A stretch of DNA of 64,000 nucleotides from Clostridium sp. BJN0013 (GTDB lineage Bacteria > Bacillota > Clostridia > Clostridiales > Clostridiaceae), in NCBI RefSeq assembly GCF_040939125.1, contig NZ_CP162495.1, positions 620,001 to 684,000 on the forward strand. Direction: 5' to 3'. Both the position numbers and the translations under genes were made by a program. Within the stretch, counting starts at the first letter, position 1. Each line of letters starts with the position of its first letter. Of the stretch, positions 40,352-49,800 are shown in pieces. The notes under the pieces were generated by a model. It worked only from the letters and a program-made list of their open reading frames with translations. It made no database searches and had not been told where the DNA came from.

Positions 40352-40382
40352 GGGACCGCATTAAACGGTCCCTTTTATTTTT
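40352..40382 (+). terminator. Terminator after the WYL regulator
   Basis: GGGACCG (40352-40358) and CGGTCCC (40366-40372) form a GC-rich stem with a 7-nt loop and a TTTTATTTTT tail. It abuts the stop of the convergent gene at 40381. Confidence 0.85.
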
Positions 40383-41319
40383 ACTTTTGTTTGTACATGG
40401 AAGCAATTCTAAAATAATAATTATCTTTACTGTTTTTATCCGGTGTTAATGTTAAATCCAATGTGTAGTTCTTTACTATACTATTATCAGAATTGGATAT
40501 ACCTCTGAAATTTAGCGTCCAACAGATCTCTGATATGTTCCCATTATTATCACATTTATTTTCTTTAAACAATGCATCTTGAAATACATAGGAATTATTT
40601 TCTCCCGACAGATTTCCTATCAAGGACATGTCCTCTTTAGATATATCAGATGAAAATATACTGTTTGGTTTATAGGACTCACTTTCGGGAAGACCTTCAA
40701 TGAGTTTTATGAATGTACATATGGTATCTTTGCCTATAAAAGTTTTATTGGTATCATAGCTATAATTTGTAAATTTATAATTCAAAAAAATGTAATTTGA
40801 AAAAGCTATGGTATTTCCTTGAATTTTACCAGATATAACCTTTGGAGTTTTATTATTTTTACAATCTATAAATCCCAGTATGTTATTAGAATTAGAGAGA
40901 ACATTATCGAAATTATTATTATGGAATATAAAAACACGTTGTAATGGTTTGTTTTCTTTGGAACCTTGTATAAATATTTCTGGAATCTTATTTCTTGATA
41001 CGTCCATAAGAGTAACTCTTATGGGCCAATAGGGAGAATAAGTTTCAATTATAGGAGAATTTTCATCTGTTTTAAAACTAAAGGTTTTATTGTTAATTGT
41101 TACTTCCATTAAGTAATTGTTATCTACCCGGGTAACAGATAATATATCATCTTTTCCGTCTCCATTAAAATCTGCCTTTATATTTTTATTATTGGAAATA
41201 ATATTGGATGTAGGAGAAGTTTTGGATGTTATAAAAAGTATAAATAATATTGTAAATAACAATATTAATATTACAAGATATATATGTGTCTTTTTTAGAA
41301 ATAGTACCCTGAATTTCAT
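40381..41319 (-). CDS. Membrane-anchored protein with one Ca-binding-like DxDxDG motif
   Basis: The 312-residue protein has a basic start and one membrane helix (THIYLVILILLFTILFILFI, about residues 11-30), so it is anchored with most of the chain outside. Soon after comes KADFNGDGKDDILSV, an FG-GAP/dockerin-like calcium loop (DFNGDGKDD). The rest looks beta-rich, and no enzyme motif is visible. ATG 41319 follows GGAGGTGAAATTC. It is divergent from the binding lipoprotein at 41445. Function is unknown. Confidence 0.6.
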   Translation of the reverse strand: MKFRVLFLKKTHIYLVILILLFTILFILFITSKTSPTSNIISNNKNIKADFNGDGKDDILSVTRVDNNYLMEVTINNKTFSFKTDENSPIIETYSPYWPIRVTLMDVSRNKIPEIFIQGSKENKPLQRVFIFHNNNFDNVLSNSNNILGFIDCKNNKTPKVISGKIQGNTIAFSNYIFLNYKFTNYSYDTNKTFIGKDTICTFIKLIEGLPESESYKPNSIFSSDISKEDMSLIGNLSGENNSYVFQDALFKENKCDNNGNISEICWTLNFRGISNSDNSIVKNYTLDLTLTPDKNSKDNYYFRIASMYKQK

Positions 41320-41444
41320 GAATTTCACCTCCATTTAATTATATGAATGTATTATATATTTAATTATTATGTATAAAATAAATTTGTAGAATATTAATAT
41401 TGAATTTGATCTGTATCTTATTAAAAAGTGAGATGAGGAAAGGT

Positions 41445-42671
41445 ATGGTTTATAAGAATAAGAGCATAGCGATTTTATTAATTATAATATGTGCATTTAA
41501 TTTATATGCCTGTGGTAGAAAAGAAGAATCTTCAAAAAATGAACAGATAAATTTATATATAGGTGTAAAAGATAAGGAATCTTTAAATATAATAAAGTTT
41601 TTAACAGATGAATATAAAAAGGAAAATCCTAAAACTCAACTTGATATAAATAACGCCATAGGGGGTAAAATAGAAGAGGACATAAGTGAAAGTAAGGATA
41701 TAGATGTTGTATTTACTTCTAGAAATGATATGTTGAAATTAGTTAGAAAAAGTCTTTTATCTAATATGTGGAATTTATATGAAAAAAATAATTTAAGTAA
41801 TAGATATTATACTGTAGCAAAATCCTATGGTCGGTTTAATGATAGATATTATGGAATTTCTATTATTCCCTATACAGTAGAGATAATATTTAATAAAGAA
41901 GCTTTTAATAAATTAAATTTAAAGGTACCAAGTACAATAAGTGAAGTAGAGACAACTTTAAAATCCCTTAATTCTTCATCACAGAGAGTGCCTGTAGTAT
42001 TAAATGAAGGAATGGATATAAATAATACCATATTTTCTATTATATTAAATAATATGATTCCAATGAGAAAACTTGAAAATATATATGATAGTAGTCCTTC
42101 AGAATATAAACAATTAAGTCAGGTTCAAAAAAGTTTTGATGTTCTGGAAGATCTAGTAAAAGGTGGATATATAGATGAAGATACTTTTGAAATAGGTAAT
42201 GAGAGTACTATAGAGAAATTTAATAGAAATGATATTCCGATGATTATAGCATCTTCTTATTATGCAAATAAGTTTGACAATCCTAATGTAGAATGTTTAA
42301 GGTCTTATGATCTAGAAGGCAAGAATAAATTAAAAGTTCCAATTATGTCAGATGTTATAGTAAGTATTCCTATGAATAGTGAAAATAGAGATGTAGTAGA
42401 TGATTTTGTAAAGTTCATATTTAGTGATGGTATTCAAAAAAAGCTATCTGGCAAAGGATTTGTGACAGCCAACAAAAATGCCAATACTTCTAGAGAAGGA
42501 GTTAAAAAAACTGTAGTAGAACATTTACAAAATAGTACAGAAGATAATATTAGTTTTATATATAACATACCAGAAAATTTCACAAATAATATATCTTCTA
42601 AAATAGACAGTATACTTTCAGGAAAATATACTGATAATGAGTGGAATGAAGTGGTGGATGAATCTTATTAG
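41445..42671 (+). CDS. Extracellular solute-binding lipoprotein (ABC family 1)
   Basis: The 408-residue protein starts with a lipoprotein signal: basic KNK, a hydrophobic stretch, and the lipobox LYAC. A family-1 binding fold follows (INLYIGVKDKESLNIIKFLT, YGISIIPYTVEIIFNKEAF, then FVKFIFSDGIQKKLSGKGFV near the end). It would capture a sugar or similar ligand for an ABC importer. No permease or ATPase gene is adjacent, so it is an orphan here. The start could be 41400, 41433 or 41445; 41445 gives the neatest signal peptide. The last codons and stop touch repeat copy R8. Confidence 0.78.
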   Translation: MVYKNKSIAILLIIICAFNLYACGRKEESSKNEQINLYIGVKDKESLNIIKFLTDEYKKENPKTQLDINNAIGGKIEEDISESKDIDVVFTSRNDMLKLVRKSLLSNMWNLYEKNNLSNRYYTVAKSYGRFNDRYYGISIIPYTVEIIFNKEAFNKLNLKVPSTISEVETTLKSLNSSSQRVPVVLNEGMDINNTIFSIILNNMIPMRKLENIYDSSPSEYKQLSQVQKSFDVLEDLVKGGYIDEDTFEIGNESTIEKFNRNDIPMIIASSYYANKFDNPNVECLRSYDLEGKNKLKVPIMSDVIVSIPMNSENRDVVDDFVKFIFSDGIQKKLSGKGFVTANKNANTSREGVKKTVVEHLQNSTEDNISFIYNIPENFTNNISSKIDSILSGKYTDNEWNEVVDESY

Positions 42672-42736
42672 AAGAATAGGGGCATAGAGTGATTATTCCC
42701 ACTTTAAATGGGGTATTAAATAAGTACAGTCTTCGG
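42664..42736 (-). repeat. Dispersed two-hairpin repeat, copy R8 (degenerate, partial)
   Basis: The blocks TTAGAAGAA, GGGGCATAGAGTGATTATTC, CCACTTTAAATGGGGTATTA and TCTTCGGA align in order with the minus-strand reading of the left half of R5. The loop is shortened by about 6 nt, and the GGATAAA end reads GGAAAAG. The stop codon of the preceding lipoprotein gene lies at its edge. Confidence 0.5.
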
Positions 42737-42744
42737 AAAAGGTA

Positions 42745-42785
42745 GGCAGTTACTTGTGTTTATTTAAAACAGTAACTGCCTTTAG
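42745..42785. terminator. Convergent terminator between the lipoprotein and Fur-family genes
   Basis: GGCAGTTACT (42745-42754) pairs with AGTAACTGCC (42771-42780), followed by TTTAG. The loop is 16 nt. Confidence 0.6.
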
Positions 42786-42799
42786 CAATCTCAAGCAAC

Positions 42800-43225
42800 T
42801 TATTGATGGGTTTTATTTTTGCCGCAATCTTTACATATTCCATAAAAATAAACTTGGTTGCTTATTACCTCATAATCAACACAATCTTTAATTTTGTCGT
42901 TTAAACTTGTAAAACAAACTCCTTCTACATCATTGACTTTTCCGCAGCATAAGCACTGTATATGAGAGTGAGGAGAAGTATTTCCATCATATCTGAAGTT
43001 CCCTTCACCTACATTGATTTCCTGAATTAAATTTACCTCAACTAGCGTTTTTAATGCTTTGTATATAGTTGCCAGGCTCATAGTAGGGTAGTTTACCTGA
43101 AGGGTTTTATATATGGTCTCAGCAGATGGATGTTCTTTAGTAGATTGTAGATACTTATATACTGCAATTCTCTGAGGAGTAAGTTTCAGTTTTTTTTCTC
43201 TAAATATAGAAGTTAAGTTATTCAT
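42800..43225 (-). CDS. Fur-family metalloregulator (probably PerR-like)
   Basis: The 141-residue protein has an N-terminal winged helix (LKLTPQRIAVYKYLQSTKEH, MSLATIYKALKTLVE) and a C-terminal dimer domain with two CxxC pairs (CLCCGKVNDVEG and GICKDCGKN) for structural zinc. The regulatory metal site is expected from His and Asp in SPHSHIQC. The length and short C-terminus suggest PerR more than Fur, but this is not decisive. ATG 43225 follows AAGGTGGTGCAT. A PerR-box-like sequence lies 26 bp upstream, which suggests self-control. Confidence 0.82.
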   Translation of the reverse strand: MNNLTSIFREKKLKLTPQRIAVYKYLQSTKEHPSAETIYKTLQVNYPTMSLATIYKALKTLVEVNLIQEINVGEGNFRYDGNTSPHSHIQCLCCGKVNDVEGVCFTSLNDKIKDCVDYEVISNQVYFYGICKDCGKNKTHQ

Positions 43226-43250
43226 ATGCACCACCTTCATTCTGGATTAA

Positions 43251-43267
43251 TTATAATTATATAATAA
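43251..43267. promoter_or_regulatory. PerR-box-like operator
   Basis: TTATAATTATATAATAA resembles the B. subtilis Per box consensus TTATAATNATTATAA. It lies in the promoter region of the Fur-family gene. In such AT-rich DNA, chance matches are possible. Confidence 0.4.
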
Positions 43268-43435
43268 AAATTATTGTTTGTCAAAAATAATCTATAAGTA
43301 ATGATTTTCAAAATTGTAAAATTATCATATAATTTGTCATAAATATTTTAAGCATATGTAAATTTGTATATACTACATTGTTATAATATAATAAATAATA
43401 TCAGTATTTGATTAATTATGGAAAGGTAAATTATT

Positions 43436-44194
43436 ATGAAAGAACTTTTAAATGATTTCTTTTTAATACTTCAATTATTAACTAGAATTCCAATCAACGG
43501 AAATTTATTTTGCAATAAAGAAAATTTTAGAAGAGGAGCTAGCTTTATGCCTCTTGTAGGAGTAATAGTTGGGGGAATACAATGGATTACATATAAGTTA
43601 TGTATAGGTATATTTTCGCTAAATATTTCTATTGTTATTGTGATTTTAATGGGAATAATACTTACAGGTGCATTGCATATAGATGGGCTGGGGGATATGT
43701 GTGATGGTTTTTTTGCTTTTAAAGATAAAGATAAAATAATAGAAGTTATGAAAGACAGTAGAATAGGAACCTATGCCTGTTTAGCTATAATAACAGATAT
43801 ACTTTTAAAATATAGTTTTTTTTGTTTTATAGTACCCTCATTTTCTTTAGTAATAGTAATTGTACCTGTTATAGCTAGATTTTCAATAGTTTTTATAGCG
43901 TTTATAGGAAAACCAGCTAAAAGTACGGGTTCTGGAAATTTATTTATAGGAAATATAGGTAGGTGGGAACTTTTTCTGGCTGCTTTCATAACAGTAATTA
44001 CTTTGTTCTTTTTAATGAATATGAATTTTATATATGTGATTATGCTAATATTTGCTGCACTACTTATGTCACTTTTAATTAATGTATTCTGTAATAGAAA
44101 AATAGGAGGGCTTACTGGAGATTTATTTGGAGCAAATAATGAAATAATAGAAATACTTACTATGGCCATATTATGTGTTATAATTACAAGGTAG
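43436..44194 (+). CDS. cobS: Adenosylcobinamide-GDP ribazoletransferase (cobalamin synthase)
   Basis: The 252-residue membrane enzyme joins adenosylcobinamide-GDP and alpha-ribazole in late B12 synthesis. The CDP-alcohol-phosphotransferase-like active site is ALHIDGLGDMCDGFFAFKDK, followed by MKDSRIGTYA. There are five or six hydrophobic helices. ATG 43436 follows GGAAAGGTAAATTATT. No other cob gene is next to it. I do not see a cobalamin riboswitch in the 200 bp upstream. Confidence 0.92.
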   Translation: MKELLNDFFLILQLLTRIPINGNLFCNKENFRRGASFMPLVGVIVGGIQWITYKLCIGIFSLNISIVIVILMGIILTGALHIDGLGDMCDGFFAFKDKDKIIEVMKDSRIGTYACLAIITDILLKYSFFCFIVPSFSLVIVIVPVIARFSIVFIAFIGKPAKSTGSGNLFIGNIGRWELFLAAFITVITLFFLMNMNFIYVIMLIFAALLMSLLINVFCNRKIGGLTGDLFGANNEIIEILTMAILCVIITR

Positions 44195-44247
44195 ATTAAG
44201 GTAGATTATAGTTTAGTTAAGTACTGATTAAAGGGAGATAAATAAAA

Positions 44248-45300
44248 ATGACCTATAAAAAAAATATATGTATGATTTTCACTGCAATCATGGTGGTTTG
44301 CGTAATTTTTTTGTGCTCATGTGTGAATAATTATTCTTCTGTAGAACCCATTTCAAAAACTGAATACATGTTAGGTACTATATGTACTATAACTGTTTAT
44401 GATGATAAAAGGGAGGCAGTTATAGATGCAGCTTTTAATAGAATTAAAGAAATTGAGAATAAGATGAGTGTGAATAAATCTGGTACGGAATTAGATGCAG
44501 TAGCAGATTATGCCGGTAAAAATTTTGTTAAAGTATCAGACGATACTTTCTATGTCTTAAAAAAAGGGAAGTACTATTCACAGAAATCATCAGGAGCTTT
44601 TGACATAACTATTGGACCTTTGGTAAAACTTTGGGGAATAGGCACAGACCACGCTAGACTTCCATCCCAACAGGAGATCAATGAAAAAAAAGTATTAGTC
44701 AACTATGAGGATCTTATATTAGATGAAGAAAATAAGAAGGTAATGTTGGCTAAATCAGGAATGTCTTTAGATTTAGGAGGGATAGCTAAAGGATATTCGG
44801 CAGACGAAGCTGCCAGAATATTAAAAGAAAAAGGGGTTAAGCATGCTATTATAAATTTAGGAGGAAATGTAGTGGTTATAAATAATAATATAAATGGCAA
44901 ACCCTGGAATATAGGAATACAGAATCCTTTTGAAGCTACAGGGAAAGAAGTGGGAACTATAAAAGTTACTAATAAGACTGTAGTGACTTCAGGCATATAT
45001 GAAAGATATCTGGAGGAGAATGGTAAAAAATATCATCACATATTAAATCCATTTACGGGGTATCCTATGGATAATAACCTGGCGAGTGTTACTCTAGTTA
45101 CCAATGTTTCTATAGATGCAGATGCCATGACCAAAAACATATTTTATCTAGGAGTAGATAAGGGAATGAAGTATGTGAAAACAATACAAGGTTTAGATGC
45201 CATATTTATAACTAAAAATAAAGAAATATATATTACAGATGGATTAAAAAACAATTTTAATGTGGATGATTCCAGTTTTAAATTGATGAATATTAAATAA
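44248..45300 (+). CDS. apbE: FAD:protein FMN transferase (ApbE), lipoprotein
   Basis: The 350-residue protein has a lipoprotein signal (IFLCSC) and the ApbE/NosX fold: EYMLGTICTITVYD, FDITIGPLVKLWGIG, LDLGGIAKGYSADEAARIL, HAIINLGGNVVV, and DADAMTKNIFYLG near the end. ApbE attaches FMN covalently to Thr of flavoproteins such as RnfG and NqrC outside the membrane. In an anaerobe the Rnf complex is the likely target, but no rnf gene is in view. ATG 44248 follows AAGGGAGATAAATAAAA. Confidence 0.93.
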   Translation: MTYKKNICMIFTAIMVVCVIFLCSCVNNYSSVEPISKTEYMLGTICTITVYDDKREAVIDAAFNRIKEIENKMSVNKSGTELDAVADYAGKNFVKVSDDTFYVLKKGKYYSQKSSGAFDITIGPLVKLWGIGTDHARLPSQQEINEKKVLVNYEDLILDEENKKVMLAKSGMSLDLGGIAKGYSADEAARILKEKGVKHAIINLGGNVVVINNNINGKPWNIGIQNPFEATGKEVGTIKVTNKTVVTSGIYERYLEENGKKYHHILNPFTGYPMDNNLASVTLVTNVSIDADAMTKNIFYLGVDKGMKYVKTIQGLDAIFITKNKEIYITDGLKNNFNVDDSSFKLMNIK

Positions 45301-45429
45301 TAATCTTTTTCATTAGAAAAGTTATTTTAATCTTGATATGATGTGATTTTAGTATTAAAATAGATAATAATTATAATTAAATAGTTAACTATATACTTAG
45401 TAAAAAATTATTAAAGAGAGGTTAATATT

Positions 45430-45627
45430 ATGGATAAAATTAATAAGGATACTACTGTAGGTGAAGTAATAAGAATGAATCCTGCAAATGCTCAGACACT
45501 TATGAATTTTGGAATGGGATGCGTGGGTTGCCCTTCTGCACAATCTGAGACATTAAGGGAAGCTTCCCTAGTGCATGGAATAGATCTAGAGAGATTGATT
45601 AAAGCATTAAATGACAGTAAAAACTAA
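45430..45627 (+). CDS. DUF1858-domain protein (redox-disulfide type)
   Basis: The 65-residue protein matches the small DUF1858 family. It has DTTVGEVIRMNPANAQTLM, then FGMGCVGCPSAQSETL with a CxxC pair, then a helical end. Some members are described as hybrid-cluster-protein-associated redox disulfide proteins. ATG 45430 follows AGAGAGGTTAATATT. It is monocistronic. A link with the hcp remnant 6 kb away is possible but unsupported. Confidence 0.82.
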   Translation: MDKINKDTTVGEVIRMNPANAQTLMNFGMGCVGCPSAQSETLREASLVHGIDLERLIKALNDSKN

Positions 45628-45642
45628 ATAAGAAGTTAAAAG

Positions 45643-45673
45643 CAGATAGGATAATTTAATTCCTATCTGTTTT
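45643..45673. terminator. Convergent terminator, DUF1858 and CDF genes
   Basis: CAGATAGGA (45643-45651) pairs with TCCTATCTG (45661-45669), followed by TTTTA. The right arm lies inside the last codons of the CDF gene. Confidence 0.7.
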
Positions 45674-46570
45674 ACATTCTACTGTTTTATAAAAAGAACA
45701 GTTTTTACAATTATTATTACAGGATTCTAAGTGAATCATACATTCTGTATTTTTTAAAGAATGTTCTATTTCTGTTTCTATTTTATCACAAATATTATGG
45801 GCATTTTTTACAGACATATTTTGTGGAAATACCAGATGAAGATCTACATATCGCTTATCTCCTGATTTTCTAGTTCTTAACTTGTGGAAATCACAGTATC
45901 CGAAGTTGTATCTATTTAAAATTGTGGTTATGATTTCAATTTCCCTATCACATAACTTTACATCTACTAAAGGGTCAAATGCAACTTTTAGCAGGACAAA
46001 GGCCTCTTTCAAAATAAATAAAGCTACGAATATAGCTATTAGCGGATCTAAAAAGTGAAGATCTGTAATCCATATAAAAAATAATCCCAAGCCTACTCCT
46101 AAAGAAGTATATACATCAGTTTTAAGATGAAGAGCATCTGCCTCTAGTGCTATGGAATCCACTTTTTTTGATGTGCTATATAATTTTTTAGATACTAGAT
46201 AATTTATACCTGCAGATAAAAACATAACTATAAAACCTATATTTGATGAAATAACCTCCTGTCCATTTACTAATTTTTTAGTAGATTCTATTATTATCCA
46301 CAAAGATGCTATAAATATCAGTACTGCCTCTAATACACCAGATACATTTTCAAATTTACCATGTCCGTAGGGGTGCTGTCTATCTGCAGGTTTAGATGAT
46401 ATTTTCACAGAAAAAAATGCTATTATGGATGCAGCTAAATCCATAGTAGAGTGTATGGCTTCTGATATAATACTAACCGAACCGGTGGATAATCCTACTA
46501 CTAATTTCATACCAATTAATCCGGTATTTGATAAAATAGAAAGCCTAGCCACTTTTACTTTTTCTTTCAC
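45656..46570 (-). CDS. Cation diffusion facilitator (metal efflux)
   Basis: The 304-residue protein has six membrane helices followed by a cytoplasmic dimer domain. Metal-site helices contain ISEAIHSTMDLAASIIAFF (helix 2, HxxxD) and DALHLKTDVYTSLGVG (helix 5). HPYGHGKFENVSGVLEA marks helix 3. The C-terminal end has an extra cysteine-rich tail (CMIHLESCNNNCKNCSFY). It exports Zn, Fe, Mn or Co. The start is GTG 46570 after AAAGGGAGATGTTTTAA. Two palindromes upstream may bind its regulator. Confidence 0.88.
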   Translation of the reverse strand: MKEKVKVARLSILSNTGLIGMKLVVGLSTGSVSIISEAIHSTMDLAASIIAFFSVKISSKPADRQHPYGHGKFENVSGVLEAVLIFIASLWIIIESTKKLVNGQEVISSNIGFIVMFLSAGINYLVSKKLYSTSKKVDSIALEADALHLKTDVYTSLGVGLGLFFIWITDLHFLDPLIAIFVALFILKEAFVLLKVAFDPLVDVKLCDREIEIITTILNRYNFGYCDFHKLRTRKSGDKRYVDLHLVFPQNMSVKNAHNICDKIETEIEHSLKNTECMIHLESCNNNCKNCSFYKTVECKTDRN

Positions 46571-46598
46571 TTAAAACATCTCCCTTTAAGTTCAATAG

Positions 46599-46691
46599 TT
46601 ATCAAATGATAAATAACAATACCTATATAATAGAGTAAAAATTCTTATAAGTCAATAGATTAATGCCTTGATATATTTTATCAATTGATAA
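46599..46691. promoter_or_regulatory. Two TTATCA-N2-TGATAA palindromes between the CDF gene and nifJ
   Basis: TTATCAAATGATAA (46599-46612) and TTATCAATTGATAA (46678-46691) are the same 14-bp palindrome, 79 bp apart centre to centre. They lie in the 300-bp divergent gap. The rest of the gap is AT-rich. Confidence 0.5.
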
Positions 46692-46870
46692 TGAAATTAA
46701 TTTAGGTACTATTTCATGATATATAATTTAGCTGCCTATATAGTATATGTGAAATAGCTTGTTTTGATTAAGCTATTTGAAAATAAAATGTTTTTATGGT
46801 TTATATGCATGAGAATTTATATATTTCAAATAATAGATAAAAGAATATATAAAAAGGAGGGTAACAAATT

Positions 46871-49800
46871 ATGGTTAAGATTAAGAAGACTATGGATGGG
46901 AATGAAGCGGCAGCTTATGCTTCTTATGCCTTTACAGATGTAGCTGCTATATATCCAATTACACCATCTACACCAATGGCCGAAGGGGTAGACGAATGGG
47001 CCGCCCATGGGAAAAAGAATATTTTTGGTCAGACTGTTAAAGTAGCTGAAATGCAGTCAGAAGCAGGAGCTGCAGGAGCAGTGCACGGTTCTTTAATAGC
47101 AGGTGCATTAACTACTACATATACCGCCTCGCAGGGACTTCTGCTTATGATTCCCAATATGTATAAGATGGCAGGAGAGCATTTGCCTGCAGTATTTCAT
47201 GTAAGTGCCCGTGCAGTTGCAGCACATGCACTTTCAATATTTGGAGATCACCAGGATGTTATGGCCTGCAGGCAGACTGGCTTTGCACTCTTAGCATCTT
47301 CTAATGTTCAAGAGGCCATGGATTTAGCTTTTGTGGCTCATTTAAGTGCTATAAAAGCTAAAGTACCATTTTTGCATTTTTTTGATGGATTTAGAACTTC
47401 TCATGAATATCAGAAAATAGAAGTTATAGATTATGAAGATATCAAATCTCTAGTAGACTATAATGCAATACAGGAATTCAGAGATAGGTCCTTAAATCCA
47501 GAACATCCTACAGTCAGAGGTACCGCCCAAAATCCAGATATATACTTTCAAAGTAGAGAGGCTTCAAACAAATTTTATGATAAAGTGCCTCAAATTGTAG
47601 AAAGATATATGGAGGAGATAAACAAGATAACGGGAAAAAATTATAAACCTTTTGAATATTATGGACACAGGGAGGCTGAACATGTAATTGTGGCTATGGG
47701 CTCCGTATGTGATACTATAGAAGAAAGTATAGATTATTTAATGGGAAAAGGGAGAAAAGTGGGATGTATAAAAGTACATCTTTACAGACCTTTTTCAGAA
47801 GTACATTTTTTGAGGATATTGCCTTTAAGTGTTAAAGTTATTTCAGTGCTGGATAGGACCAAGGAACCAGGCTCCATTGGGGAACCTTTATATTTAGATG
47901 TATGTAAAGTATTTTATGAAAGAGATAATAAACCTTTGATATTGGGTGGGAGATATGGACTTGGATCTAAAGATACTACCCCTTCTCAAATATTAGCTGT
48001 ATTTGAAAATATGATTGCCAATGAACCAAAAAGAAGATTTACTATTGGAATAATAGATGATGTAACTAATACTTCTCTTAAAGAGAAAGGAGTGGTAGAA
48101 ACCACTCCAGAGGGAACTATAAGCTGCAAATTTTGGGGGTTAGGTTCGGACGGTACTGTAGGAGCAAATAAATCTGCCATAAAAATAATAGGAGATAATA
48201 CGGAGCTTTATGTTCAGGCCTATTTTTCTTATGATAGTAAAAAGTCTGGAGGAACTACTGTATCCCATTTAAGATTTGGTAAAAAATTTATAAAATCTCC
48301 TTATCTTGTACACAGCGCAGACTATGTAGCCTGTCATAATAATTCTTTTATATATAATTATAATATATTAAAAGGATTAAAAAAGAATGGGACTTTTGTG
48401 CTTAATTGTCCTTGGAAGGAAAAAGAATTGGAAGAAAGACTTCCAGCGTACATGAAAAAATATATTTTTCAAAATAATATAAAATTCTATACTATAGATG
48501 CGGTCAAAATTGCAAGGGAAATCGGTCTCGGCGGAAGAATAAATATGGTAATGCAGGCAGTGTTCTTCAAATTGGCTAAGGTAATACCTATAGATGAGGC
48601 CCTTAAATATTTAAAAGAATCCGTAGAAAAAACCTATGGAATAAAAGGTAAAAATATAGTAGAAATGAATAAAATGGCAGTAGATAAAGCTATAGAAGCT
48701 CTTGTAAGGGTGGATGTACCTGTAAGTTGGATAAATGCAAGGGAGTATGACAGTAAACCTGGTGATATTCCATATTTTGTAAAAAATATTCAAAAGCCTA
48801 TGGCAAGAAATGAAGGAGATGATTTACCTGTAAGTGCATTTTTAGATAGGGCAGATGGAGTCTATCCCCTTGGAACAACGGCCTATGAAAAAAGAGGCAT
48901 AGCTGTAATGATACCAGAATGGCAAATTGATAAGTGCATCCAGTGTAATCAGTGTGCAATGGTTTGTCCTCATGCCACCATAAGATCTTTTCTTTTAAAT
49001 GAAGAAGAAGTAAAAAATTCACCACAGGGATTCCAAAGCAAAAAAGCCTTAGGCAGCGGATTAGATGGATTGAATTTCAAAATACAGGTAAGTCCTATGG
49101 ATTGTACAGGATGTGGAAATTGTGCAGATATATGTCCTGCACCTGGAAAAGCACTTGTTATGAAACCTTTAGAGGAGAAAGTTGAGGTTGAATCAGAGAA
49201 TTGGGACTATGCATTAAAAATAACTCCAAAGGAAGATTTAATAAATAGAAATACGTTAAAGGGAAGTCAGTTTATAAGACCTCTTCTAGAATTTAATGGA
49301 GCTTGTCCAGGATGCGGAGAAACTCCTTATATAAAACTGCTTACACAATTGTTTGGTGAAAGAATGATGATCGCGAATGCTACAGGATGTTCTTCTATAT
49401 GGGGAGCAAGTGCACCTTCCATAGCTTATACTAAAAATTCAAATGGAAAAGGACCTTCCTGGGGAAATTCACTATTTGAAGATAATGCAGAATATGGTTA
49501 TGGTATGTTCTTGGCAGTAAAGCAAATGAGAGAAAGATTGAAGTTTATTATGACTTCTTATCTGAAAGATTGTAAATATGATAATATAAAAGAAGCCTTT
49601 AATGAATGGCTTAATACCATGGAAGAGGGTAATTTATCAAAAATAACTTCAGATAAAGTGGTAAAAGCCATTAAAAATTACGACTATTTAAAAGATCCTA
49701 TATTAAAAGAAATAATTGACAGGAAAGATTATCTGGCTAAAAAGTCCCATTGGATAGTAGGTGGAGACGGATGGGCTTATGATATTGGATTTGGGGGTGT

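Noticed and set aside
43270-43435. Cobalamin riboswitch before cobS
   Set aside because: No B12-box (GCCACTG-like) sequence is present and the gap is too short for a complete aptamer.
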